This document shows positions 25,121 to 32,986 of a stretch of DNA of 42,615 nucleotides, in pieces. The stretch comes from Gemmatimonadota bacterium (GTDB taxonomy: Bacteria > Gemmatimonadota > Gemmatimonadetes > Gemmatimonadales > Gemmatimonadaceae): positions 1 through 42,615 of the forward strand of contig JAJTGR010000025.1 of assembly GCA_021299375.1 (NCBI GenBank), in the 5' to 3' direction. The position numbers were made by a program, and so were the translations under genes. Position 1 is the first letter of the stretch. The number at the start of each line of letters is the position of its first letter. The notes under the pieces were generated by a model, which was not told the origin of the DNA, searched no databases, and worked only from the letters and a program-made list of their open reading frames with translations.

Positions 25121-25729
25121 ATGGCCACCCCAACCCGACACTCCATCGAAGACCGGCAGCGGGAGTACGAGGCTCTCGTGCTCCCGCACCTCGATCGCCT
25201 GCTGGGCTTCGCCGCGCGGCGTACGGCAACGCTGGTGGACGCCGAGGACGCCGTCCAGGACACCTGTGTGCGGGCGTGGGCAGCCTTCGACCAACTGCGG
25301 GACCCGCGACGAGTACGGGCGTGGCTCTATCGTATTCTGCGCACGGTGCTGAGTGAGTCGGTCGAGCGGCAGACCCGGCGGGCGCAGCTGTTGCCATTGT
25401 CGCGCCTCGACAACGTGCATGAAGCGCTCGTGACCACTGCCACCGATGGGGTGTTCGATGCGCTGGTGTCGCGACTCGACCGGGAGGTGCTCGAGGCAGC
25501 GCTGCAGGTGATCCCGCACGACTTCGCCACGGCCGTGGAGTTGCACGATATTGAAGGCTTCACCTACGCCGAGATTGCCGACACGGTGGGGGTACCCATC
25601 GGGACCGTGATGAGTCGCATGTCGCGCGGGCGCCGATTGCTGGCTGCGGTCATCGCTGAACGTGCGCGGGAATGGGCACTCGGTGCGCCGGCCGAAGGCC
25701 AACCCCGCCGTATTCCGAGGCCATCATGA
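25121..25729 (+). CDS. ECF-type RNA polymerase sigma factor
   Basis: This 202-residue sigma70-family factor has region 2 at about residues 15-85 (YEALVLPHLDRLLGFAARR, DAEDAVQDTCVRAWAAFDQL, RVRAWLYRILRTVL) and region 4 at about 125-178 (FATAVELHDIEGFTYAEIAD, then VPIGTVMSRMSRGRRLL). The linker and absence of other regions make it an ECF sigma. It overlaps the anti-sigma gene by ATGA. In such arrangements the anti-sigma holds the factor until an envelope signal releases it, and the factor then transcribes its own operon. The candidate promoter at 25084-25112 is consistent with this. Confidence 0.93.
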   Translation: MATPTRHSIEDRQREYEALVLPHLDRLLGFAARRTATLVDAEDAVQDTCVRAWAAFDQLRDPRRVRAWLYRILRTVLSESVERQTRRAQLLPLSRLDNVHEALVTTATDGVFDALVSRLDREVLEAALQVIPHDFATAVELHDIEGFTYAEIADTVGVPIGTVMSRMSRGRRLLAAVIAERAREWALGAPAEGQPRRIPRPS

Positions 25730-26616
25730 GAGAGTTCTGGCACAACGCTGTGCCTCGGCAACTGCCGGCGCAGTGGGCACAGGAGACCGAACAGCATGAG
25801 GCGATTGCCTCGTTGCTGGGAGCGTACGTTGACGGCGAGTTGCCGGCTGAGACGATGGGGCAGCTCGACGGGCATTTCGCGGTCTGCCGCCGCTGCTCAC
25901 GCGAAGTCCGCCTGCTGCGGGCCCTGGCGGCTGGGCTGGGCCAGACACGCGGACCGGTAGGGTCGGCCGCGCTGCAGACGCGCATTCGCCAGGCCGTGAG
26001 CGCGACGTCGGCCCCGCCGGCACGATCGCATCCGCTCCGTCGGGGACTGGGTGTGCTGACTCTCTGGCGGGCACTCGCGCTGCTCACAATGCTTGCCACC
26101 GGCGGGTTCATCACCACGCAGGTCACCAGCCGCCGCGCCGCCTTCCCCGCCGTGTCGACGGTGGCGATCGATCGTGATGACTTGCTCGACTCCCTGTCCA
26201 CGCGTTGGCAGGCACTGGCCACGCAGGATCTTCCTGGGCGCGCTCGCGATCTCGACGCCGTACGCTCGGCGCTGGGTGTTCCAGTCACGCCGCTCGAAGG
26301 CCCCGGCCTCACCTTGGCCAGGGCGTGGACCACGAGCGTCACGGGCGAGCTGATGGGAGCGCTCGCGTATCGCCATGACGGTCGGCTCCTGATGCAGTTC
26401 ATCGTGCCGGGCGCCGTGTCTGCGCCAACCGGCGCGCTGCGGGCCGCGCTGCAGGTCGCGCCACTCGTGACCGCGTCGAGTGATTCGCTGACGATCGTGG
26501 TGTGGAATGCGTCCAGCGGGATGCACGTGCTTGTGGGGCCGGACTCGCCCGACATGCTGCGTGTGCTGGCCACCACGCAACTCCGGATGAACGGTGCCAA
26601 CCGGCCACGCCCCTGA
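25726..26616 (+). CDS. Zinc-finger (ZAS) anti-sigma factor, membrane-bound
   Basis: This 296-residue protein has the zinc anti-sigma domain at about residues 24-60: the short ZAS core LLGAYVDGELPAETMGQLDGHFAVCRRC (in parts), with His50-x3-Cys54-x2-Cys57. One membrane helix follows (about 108-130, GVLTLWRALALLTMLATGG) and then an extracytoplasmic domain of about 165 residues (DLPGRARDLDAVRSALGV, MHVLVGPDSPDMLRVL). A single-span topology puts the ZAS end in the cytoplasm holding the sigma factor and the C-terminus in the periplasm as the sensor or protease target. The sigma stop and this ATG overlap as ATGA. Confidence 0.9.
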   Translation: MREFWHNAVPRQLPAQWAQETEQHEAIASLLGAYVDGELPAETMGQLDGHFAVCRRCSREVRLLRALAAGLGQTRGPVGSAALQTRIRQAVSATSAPPARSHPLRRGLGVLTLWRALALLTMLATGGFITTQVTSRRAAFPAVSTVAIDRDDLLDSLSTRWQALATQDLPGRARDLDAVRSALGVPVTPLEGPGLTLARAWTTSVTGELMGALAYRHDGRLLMQFIVPGAVSAPTGALRAALQVAPLVTASSDSLTIVVWNASSGMHVLVGPDSPDMLRVLATTQLRMNGANRPRP

Positions 26617-26689
26617 CGCCGACGTCCGCAGTCGCCATCGGTAATGCCCGTACATTGCCAATCCGCAGCACCATCGCCCTATTGGTGGT

Positions 26690-28075
26690 GTGCCTGCCGA
26701 TCCCACGAGTCGTCCACCGCGCGTTGCTGGTACTGGCGCTGCCCTGCTGACGGGCGCGCTGGTGCTGCTGTCGGCACCCGTGGCCTCGGCGCAGCAGCGC
26801 GACAGCATACCACGCGATCGGGGGCAGCGCACCACCACGCTCGACTCCCTCGCTGCGCAACTCGCACGAACCGACTCCGCGCTCGCGCTGCTGCGGCAGC
26901 AAGTCGCTACGGAATCGGTGACTGCGGTGCGGATGCGCTCGCGCATTCAGCTCGACCTGTCGGCGCGTCTGGTACTGAACAGTTCCTTGACGACGGGTGC
27001 AGTGTCCGCCGCCGAGCTGCCGATCTTTGCCGCCCCGTCGCGCGCCAACGCCAATACGTTGGCCATGGCGCCCTCGGTATTCGGCATATCCATGCGTCAG
27101 GCATTGCTGGGTGGCAGTGTGAGCATGGACAGCGTTGCGGGCGCCACGCTGCTTGCCGATTTCGAGCTGGATTTTTTTGCGCGCGCGCTCGAGGCTGCCC
27201 CGCCGCTGTTTCCCGAGCCGCGGCTGCGGACGGCGCGTGTGTTTCTGCTGTGGCCGCGCACCGAGGTGATGTTCGGCATGGAGACGCCACTCATTTCGGA
27301 TCTCAACCCGATCAGCACGGCCGGCGTGGCCATCCCGGTCTTTGCTGGTGCAGGCAACTTGTGGAACTGGTTGCCGCAGCTGCGCCTCACACAGACGCTC
27401 GCGACCCGCGGTCAGTGGAGCGCGGCGGTGCAGGGCGCGGTGATCTCACCAAACGCCTCCGAACGCGCGGTATCCGCCACACCGGCCACGGACATCGGGC
27501 AGGCCAGCGCACGACCGGCGGTCGAATCGCGCCTTCGCCTGCGCCACGGGGTCGCGCTCGATGACCAACCAGCGCAGGGTGTGCTCACCTCGGGGTTCGA
27601 GGTGGGTATCGGCACTCACCGCGGCTGGCTTCGTCCATCGCGTGATGGGCTCCTCACGAGTTGGGCGCTGACGGCCGATATGCGCGCGTCGCTTGGCCAC
27701 GGCGTGGAAATCCGCGGGGAGGCCTACCGTGGCTCCTTGCTGCGCGGACTGGGCGGCGGCGGCATCGGCCAGAACTTCGGCACGCTGGGGCTGGCCCCGA
27801 CGGACGTGGGCGCCCCACTCACGGACGTTGCCGGTTGGTTGCAGGTGAACGCGCAGTGGCACCCCATGCTGAGCCATGGCGTGGGCTGCGGTACCGCCCG
27901 CGTCGTGGGCAACCGCGCCGACCGCCGTCGCAACACGGTATGCACCGGGCACGCCACGTGGCGTCCCGCCGTGCCCCTCTTCGTGAGCCTCGAGTACCGC
28001 GGGCTCCGAACACGCTACAGCGACGGTCCCTGGAGTGCGCGGCACTGGAACCTGGCCATCGGGATCGACCTGTGA
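26690..28075 (+). CDS. Outer-membrane beta-barrel protein, DcaP-porin-like
   Basis: The 461 residues start at a GTG (26690); the signal sequence runs to SAPVASAQ (about residue 35). A short coiled coil follows (TTLDSLAAQLARTDSALALLRQQV, in parts, about 47-72), then a long beta-rich part: IQLDLSARLVLNSSL, ATLLADFELDFF, RLRTARVFLLWPRTEVMFGMETP, NLWNWLPQLRLTQTL. It ends with the membrane-directing strand RHWNLAIGIDL. The coiled coil plus barrel pattern resembles DcaP-like porins. CGTARVV and TVCTGHA near 400-420 carry a Cys pair. It lies 73 bp after the anti-sigma gene and ends in a GTGA overlap with the cupredoxin gene. Confidence 0.75.
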   Translation: MPADPTSRPPRVAGTGAALLTGALVLLSAPVASAQQRDSIPRDRGQRTTTLDSLAAQLARTDSALALLRQQVATESVTAVRMRSRIQLDLSARLVLNSSLTTGAVSAAELPIFAAPSRANANTLAMAPSVFGISMRQALLGGSVSMDSVAGATLLADFELDFFARALEAAPPLFPEPRLRTARVFLLWPRTEVMFGMETPLISDLNPISTAGVAIPVFAGAGNLWNWLPQLRLTQTLATRGQWSAAVQGAVISPNASERAVSATPATDIGQASARPAVESRLRLRHGVALDDQPAQGVLTSGFEVGIGTHRGWLRPSRDGLLTSWALTADMRASLGHGVEIRGEAYRGSLLRGLGGGGIGQNFGTLGLAPTDVGAPLTDVAGWLQVNAQWHPMLSHGVGCGTARVVGNRADRRRNTVCTGHATWRPAVPLFVSLEYRGLRTRYSDGPWSARHWNLAIGIDL

Positions 28076-28080
28076 GCCGC

Positions 28081-28776
28081 ATGGCGCGTAGGCCGAGCGT
28101 ACACATCGTCGGCCTGTGCATCGTCGGCCTGTGCATCGGCGTCACGGGAATCCTCGGTGCGCAGGGTACGGTGCGCGGGCAGGTGCGGCTTATCGAGCGT
28201 GCCGGGGCCACACCAGCGGCCCTGGGCGATGTGGTCATCACGCTCGATGGTGAGTCCGGGCCGTTGCGGGCCCCGGCGTGGCTGCAGAAGGCGTCGGTGG
28301 GCATGCGCCTGCGTGAGTTCGAGCCGCGTGTCCAGATCGTCGGCGTGGGGGGGAGCGTGGCCTATCCCAATCAGGATCCCTTCAGCCACAACGTCTTCTC
28401 CAATTCGTCCCTCGGCGCATTCGATCTCGGGCTCTACCGCTCGGGGAAAACGCGCGCGGCCACGTTCAACGCGCCGGGCGTGTACGCGGTCTACTGCAAC
28501 ATCCACGCGCGCATGGTGAACTACGTGGTGGCCGTGCGTACGCCGTATGTCACGCGGGCGCGAGCGGACGGTTCGTTCGCCATTGAGGACGTTCCGGCCG
28601 GAACATGGACCATGCGGGTGTGGCATGAACGGGCCGCGGAGCATGTGGAAACCATCCGGGTCATTCCCGAGGGAGTCACGCTCACCCTCGCCCTCGATGC
28701 GCGCGGGTATGTGGCCAAGTCGCACCGCAACAAGTTCGGGCAGGCGTACTCGGCCACCCGCGCCGACCGGTATTGA
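28081..28776 (+). CDS. Secreted cupredoxin (type-1 copper) protein
   Basis: The 231 residues start MARRPSVHIVGLC; a GTG at 28072 in the GTGA overlap would add three residues. After the signal (to about residue 27) a strand domain begins with VRGQVRLIERAG. The copper site is of the methylamine-utilisation/plastocyanin type: His103 (FSHNVFS), Cys139, His142 and Met145 in VYCNIHARM, the compact C-x2-H-x2-M loop. A carboxypeptidase-regulatory-like tail (160-205, DGSFAIEDVPAGTWTMRVWHE) follows. It probably carries electrons or binds copper in the periplasm. The next gene starts inside its stop codon (TTGA), so the two are coupled. Confidence 0.88.
   Translation: MARRPSVHIVGLCIVGLCIGVTGILGAQGTVRGQVRLIERAGATPAALGDVVITLDGESGPLRAPAWLQKASVGMRLREFEPRVQIVGVGGSVAYPNQDPFSHNVFSNSSLGAFDLGLYRSGKTRAATFNAPGVYAVYCNIHARMVNYVVAVRTPYVTRARADGSFAIEDVPAGTWTMRVWHERAAEHVETIRVIPEGVTLTLALDARGYVAKSHRNKFGQAYSATRADRY
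28104..28133 (+). repeat. 15-bp in-frame duplication in a signal peptide
   Basis: CATCGTCGGCCTGTG occurs twice in tandem (28104-28118, 28119-28133) and a third copy begins. It encodes the repeated IVGLC-IVGLC in the signal peptide of the cupredoxin protein and is in frame. Confidence 0.9.
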
Positions 28777-30893
28777 CAGTGCCCGCAACACCGGTGGCCG
28801 CGGCACCTTGGCACCGCCTGTCGTGGCGGGTGTTCAGCGGCACCGCCGCTCTGGTCGCCATACTCCTCGCCGCGGTATTGGGGTTGGCGACCGTTGGCGT
28901 TCGTCGCGCCGCCCGCGAGTTGGCACAGCAGACGTTGGAGCAATCGGCCGACCTGGCGGCCCAACTGCTCGCTGGGCGCGGACGCAGTCTCGGTGGCGGC
29001 GCCCGCGTCTTCGTGCAGGGACCGTACTTCCGCACACTCGTCGCGGAGCGACGTCGCGACGACATTCTCGATCAGACATTCGAGGCCGCCGAGCAGCTCG
29101 ATGCAGCGTGGGTGTTCATTACTGATGAGGAAGGCAACCTCATCGCCAAGTCGGACGAGCCATCGGCCGTTGGAGAGCCCATGGCGCGGGTACCCCTGGT
29201 CTCGGCGGCTCTGCGCGGACAGGTCACCACCGGGTACGGCGGCTCCGGCGACTCGTTGCTGTTTCAGGCAACGGCGGTGCCGGTTGCCGCGCCGGGCGGC
29301 ATGCCCTTTGGTGTCCTGGTGGCCACGCGCGTACTCGACAGCCTCACGGCCGCTGACATCGCGCTCGCGACCAATCAGGCCGTGGTGTTCTTCGTGCTCG
29401 ACGAATCCGGCCACATCCGTGTGTCGGCGACGAGCCTCTCCAACGACCAGCCGCTCCGTACGGCTGTCACGCGGGCCATTGCCAGTATGCCGGTGACCGG
29501 CGGTGCTGCACACCAGGAAATGATTCACGCGGGACGTACATGGATCTTGCACCGCAGTACACTCGCCACCGCTGGTGGGATGCCGGTCGGCGGATATGTC
29601 GTACTGCGCCCGAGCGATGAAGCACTCACCACGCTGTTGCCGGTGCAGCGCTCGCTCCTGTTGGCAGCACTGCTCGGCGGGCTGTGCGCGCTTGCGGCTG
29701 GTGCCCTCACGTCGCGCGCGATCGCTACCCCGGTGGCCGTCATGGCGCAGCAGGTGCAGCAACTCGTGGAGCAAGGCGAGGTCACCGGCGCGGCCGCACG
29801 TGCCACACTCACCACCAGTCGCTTCGCCTCGGTCGAGGTGTCGGCCCTGGCCAACGCAGTCCAGGCGCTGGTCACCGAAACCACCGACCAGGACATCCTG
29901 CGGGCGCTCGTGTCATTGCAGCCGAGCCCGGACGTTGAGACGAGACGTGCCCCACGCGGACGCGCGCGCACTCTGGCGTTCCGCGCCGCAGCCGGACGCA
30001 CGATCACGTGGGCGCCGGGCATGGTATTCGCCGGTCGCTATCGCCTCGACGCTGAACTTGGTCGTGACGAGGGTGGGGTGCTCTTCCGAGCGCGCGATGT
30101 GCCGCGCAGCGAGGTGGTCGCGCTGCGTCTGCTGCGCACCGACGCGTTGCCGACGGGCGAGCGTGCGTCGGGAGCGGTCGTCGACAGCATGCTCGCGGCA
30201 GCCACGCACCTCATGTCGCTCGCCCCACACCGACATCTCGTGCGGGTGTACGATGCCGGCATTGTCGACGACACAGGCTTCCTGAGCACGGAGTTCGTCG
30301 ATGGGGTTGCGCTTTCCACCATCCTGCAGGGCCTGGCTCCGCTCGAGCCGGGCCAAGTGGCCGCCATTGCACGGCAGTGTCTGCAGGGATTGTCGGCGTT
30401 GCATGCGCAACGCGTGCTGCATGGCTGTCTCAACACGCACACGCTGCTCGTGTCACGCGCCGGAGTGCTGAAGCTCGCCGAGGGCGGTATGGCCACGGCG
30501 AATGCACCCCGGCGAGCGGCCATGACAGCGTACGTGGCTCCCGAAGTGCTCATAGGCGGGGCGGCATCGCCCCAGAGCGATCTGTACGCGGTCGGCGTCC
30601 TGTTGCATGAGTGTCTCACCGGCAGCACTCCATTTGCATCGCAAGACTTCATCGAAGTTCTTGGCGCCAAGCTCGCCGCGACGCCGCTGGGTGGCACGGC
30701 CGTGCCGACGCCGCGCGCGCCAGCACAGGCGACCGATGGCGCGCTGCGCTCCACTGCACTGCTGACCCTGCTCTCCACGATGACGCATGCCGATGTGACC
30801 CGTCGCCCCTCGTCGGCCAATGCGGCGCTTCAGGAATGGATTGGCGTGGGGCAACGCGTCAACGGGCGGCGCGAGCGCTGCCTGGGTGAGTGA
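28773..30893 (+). CDS. Membrane sensor fused to a serine/threonine pseudokinase
   Basis: This 706-residue protein has a TM helix at about 22-44, an extracytoplasmic region to about 285 with two Cache-like halves (AAWVFITDEEGNLIAKSDEP; VVFFVLDESGHIRVSAT), a TM helix (292-316) and a HAMP-like linker (PVAVMAQQVQQLVEQGE). From about 420 to 690 there is a protein-kinase fold. APE (589-591) and SDLYAVGVLLHECLTG are intact, so the fold is certain, but catalytic motifs are lost: VALRLL instead of VAxK (Arg452), HGCLNTHTLL at 550-559 instead of HRDLKxxN, and AEG (569-571) instead of DFG. It is therefore a probable pseudokinase. Start is TTG at 28773 overlapping the previous stop, or GTG at 28779. Confidence 0.88.
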   Translation: MTVPATPVAAAPWHRLSWRVFSGTAALVAILLAAVLGLATVGVRRAARELAQQTLEQSADLAAQLLAGRGRSLGGGARVFVQGPYFRTLVAERRRDDILDQTFEAAEQLDAAWVFITDEEGNLIAKSDEPSAVGEPMARVPLVSAALRGQVTTGYGGSGDSLLFQATAVPVAAPGGMPFGVLVATRVLDSLTAADIALATNQAVVFFVLDESGHIRVSATSLSNDQPLRTAVTRAIASMPVTGGAAHQEMIHAGRTWILHRSTLATAGGMPVGGYVVLRPSDEALTTLLPVQRSLLLAALLGGLCALAAGALTSRAIATPVAVMAQQVQQLVEQGEVTGAAARATLTTSRFASVEVSALANAVQALVTETTDQDILRALVSLQPSPDVETRRAPRGRARTLAFRAAAGRTITWAPGMVFAGRYRLDAELGRDEGGVLFRARDVPRSEVVALRLLRTDALPTGERASGAVVDSMLAAATHLMSLAPHRHLVRVYDAGIVDDTGFLSTEFVDGVALSTILQGLAPLEPGQVAAIARQCLQGLSALHAQRVLHGCLNTHTLLVSRAGVLKLAEGGMATANAPRRAAMTAYVAPEVLIGGAASPQSDLYAVGVLLHECLTGSTPFASQDFIEVLGAKLAATPLGGTAVPTPRAPAQATDGALRSTALLTLLSTMTHADVTRRPSSANAALQEWIGVGQRVNGRRERCLGE

Positions 30894-31142
30894 AGACGTA
30901 GCAGTCCAGTGTCGTCGGCAGGTTGGACACCACGCGCCCCGGCGAATCAGGAGCGCTCGGAGTTGCCTGCGGATCGCGGGGCGTGTGACGCGTGGGATCG
31001 TGCTCCGGAGCCCTGCGAGCAGGAGCGACGCATTGGCCATCGCGACGAGCGTGACATGGCGATGCCAGCTTCGGCCGCGAGCACCCCTGGAAGTCATCCA
31101 GACCAAACGCGTTCGGCAGCTCGCGGTCGTCTTCACGGCCAC

Positions 31143-31171
31143 CGGGAATATCTGGCCGGCTCATCCCCTCT
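31143..31171 (+). promoter_or_regulatory. Second copy of the candidate ECF promoter
   Basis: CGGGAATA-N12-ATCCCCTCT, matching the block before the sigma gene at all but one of the 17 fixed positions and at identical spacing. It lies 55 bp before the ATG of the copper/CHRD lipoprotein. The remaining 30894-31142 shows no gene. Confidence 0.5.
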
Positions 31172-31183
31172 TCGTACCGGGTC

Positions 31184-31198
31184 GACGCCTCAGGCGTC
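31184..31198 (+). other. Small hairpin in the 5' leader
   Basis: GACGCC-TCA-GGCGTC is a perfect 6-bp stem followed by AGGTTTTC, 28 nt before the ATG and downstream of the candidate promoter. It could be an attenuator or a fortuitous hairpin. Confidence 0.35.
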
Positions 31199-31226
31199 AG
31201 GTTTTCACTCAGCCGGAGAGATCGGG

Positions 31227-32537
31227 ATGTCGTCACCAATGCAGCACCTCGCGCGGATGGGTGCGGTCCTTCTAGTCAGTTCGACGGTCGGATGCGGCGG
31301 AGGCAGTGATGGCGGCACCACGCCGGCCCCGACCGCTGCCAGCATTACCCTGTCGGGGTCGTCCAGCGGCGCGCTCGTGAGCGTCGGGGACACACGGACC
31401 ATCACCGCCGCCGTGGCCGACGCAAGGGGCGCCAGCATGTCGGTGGCCTCCGTCACCTGGACGACCAGCGACGCCAGAGTGGCGACAGTCGCCGGCACCG
31501 GCACCACCGCTACCGTCACCGCCACGGGGAACGGCAGCGCGACCATCACCGCCTCGAGCGGCACGGCGCGCAACACCATCACGGTGGATGTCGCGCAGCG
31601 CTTCTCACAACTCACCGCCACGCTTGGCGTCGCGAGCATGGCCATCGGCACCACCAGTACGCTCACGGTCACCCCCCGTGACGCGCGCGGGACCGCGATG
31701 GCTGCGACGAGTGGCGCCACCTTTGCCACCAGTGATCGCACCAGGGCCCTCGTCGACGCCAACGGCCTCGTGACCGCGGTAGCCCCCGGCGCAGCCACCA
31801 TCACGACCACCCTGACCCGCGACGGAACCACGGCCACCGCCACGGCGAACGTGACGGTGGCGCCGCCAGCGGCGGCGACCCCGGCTGTGACCGTGCAGGC
31901 GACCGATGCAAGCCTCTTCACACCGCCGACGGTTACGGTCGCGCAGGGAGGGACGGTCACGTGGAGCTTTGGTGGCATCGGCCACAACGTGATCTTCCAG
32001 TCGAGCAGCGCACCCTCGAACATTGGGGTCACGTCGAGCGCCACCGCGCAGCGCGTGTTCGAAACGATCGGCAGCTATCCGTACGCCTGTACCTTGCACG
32101 CCGGCATGACGGGTACGGTGAACGTGGTGGCAAGCGCCCTCTTCACGCAGATGAACGGGGCCAACGAGCGACCGAACGCCGTGAACACCGCGGCCAACGG
32201 CGCCGCCGTGTTCACGCGCAGTGGCTCGGCGATGAGCTACACCATCACGTACCAAGGTATCGCGAGCAATCCCACCGGGCTGCATATCCACGCGCCGGCC
32301 GGGCCGAACGGCACAGCCGGTATCATTGTCGATCTCATGCGTACGCCCGTGACCGGCACCAGCGGTGTGCTCACCGGATCGTTCACGGCCTCAGACATTC
32401 GCGGAATCGGCGGCCAGCCGCCCATCACCCTCGATTCGCTGGTGACGATCCTTCGGAACGGGCAAGGCTATGTGAACGTGCACTCCTCCACATTCCCCGC
32501 CGGAGAGATCCGCGGTCAGCTTGGTCCCGCCAGCTAG
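31227..32537 (+). CDS. Lipoprotein with two Ig-like domains, a cupredoxin and a CHRD domain
   Basis: The 436 residues carry a lipoprotein signal with lipobox SSTVGC (Cys23) and a Gly-rich linker. Two bacterial Ig-like (Big_2) repeats follow (about 37-122, 125-211; SVTWTTSDARVATVAG, ATFATSDRTRALVDANG). Next is a cupredoxin with His253 (GIGHNVIF), Cys288, His291 and Met294 (YACTLHAGM). A CHRD domain (about 305-433) has GANERPNAV, TGLHIHAPAGPNGTAG and YVNVHSSTFPAGEIRGQL. ATG at 31227 has GGAGAG (31215-31220) 6 nt upstream; the longer open frame upstream has no signal peptide. It follows the pseudokinase gene by 333 bp with its own candidate promoter. The copper loop is the same C-x2-H-x2-M type as in the cupredoxin encoded upstream. 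Confidence 0.9.
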   Translation: MSSPMQHLARMGAVLLVSSTVGCGGGSDGGTTPAPTAASITLSGSSSGALVSVGDTRTITAAVADARGASMSVASVTWTTSDARVATVAGTGTTATVTATGNGSATITASSGTARNTITVDVAQRFSQLTATLGVASMAIGTTSTLTVTPRDARGTAMAATSGATFATSDRTRALVDANGLVTAVAPGAATITTTLTRDGTTATATANVTVAPPAAATPAVTVQATDASLFTPPTVTVAQGGTVTWSFGGIGHNVIFQSSSAPSNIGVTSSATAQRVFETIGSYPYACTLHAGMTGTVNVVASALFTQMNGANERPNAVNTAANGAAVFTRSGSAMSYTITYQGIASNPTGLHIHAPAGPNGTAGIIVDLMRTPVTGTSGVLTGSFTASDIRGIGGQPPITLDSLVTILRNGQGYVNVHSSTFPAGEIRGQLGPAS

Positions 32538-32548
32538 CAGGGTCAGGG

Positions 32549-32590
32549 AGAGCGGTGCGGCCATTCACCAACTTCGCCGCACCGCTTTCC
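32549..32590 (+). terminator. Terminator hairpin after the CHRD lipoprotein gene
   Basis: AGCGGTGCGGC (32551-32561) and GCCGCACCGCT (32576-32586) form an 11-bp perfect stem with a 14-nt loop, extended by G-T and A-T pairs and followed by TTTCC. It begins 11 nt after the stop codon. Confidence 0.7.
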
Positions 32591-32842
32591 GCGTACCGGC
32601 CCCCCGCCCGCGTGGGCATCCGAAATGCCCGACAGGAACGGACATGGGTGCGCCACGAGCGCGTGGGCAGCCCTCGGTACGCCGGTGGGAAGCGATCGGG
32701 CCTACCCATCCCCCATGGCCCTGATATGACGCCGGAATGGCCAACCGGCGCCGGAGGGCGCTGACGGGCCTCTCCTCGCCGGAAATGGAAACGTGTGCCT
32801 CCGCACCGATCGGCGGTGCAGGACCCATGCCGTCCGCTCCTT

Positions 32843-32873
32843 GCGGGCACACGTCCACGGGACGTGTGCCCGC
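32843..32873. repeat. 14-bp perfect hairpin with 3-nt loop upstream of the serpin gene
   Basis: GCGGGCACACGTCC (32843-32856), loop ACG, GGACGTGTGCCCGC (32860-32873). No U-tract follows. It lies 114 bp before the serpin ATG and more than 250 bp after the previous terminator, so it may be a regulatory element of the serpin leader or an operator. Confidence 0.75.
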
Positions 32874-32986
32874 TGACGGCAGGGCAGGGGAGTCGGTGAC
32901 GCAACGGATGGAGACCGGGTACAACACTCAGAAACCGCGGCGTCCGGGTTGGTCGCCTGCTGGGTCACTCCTCACCCGATCTCATC

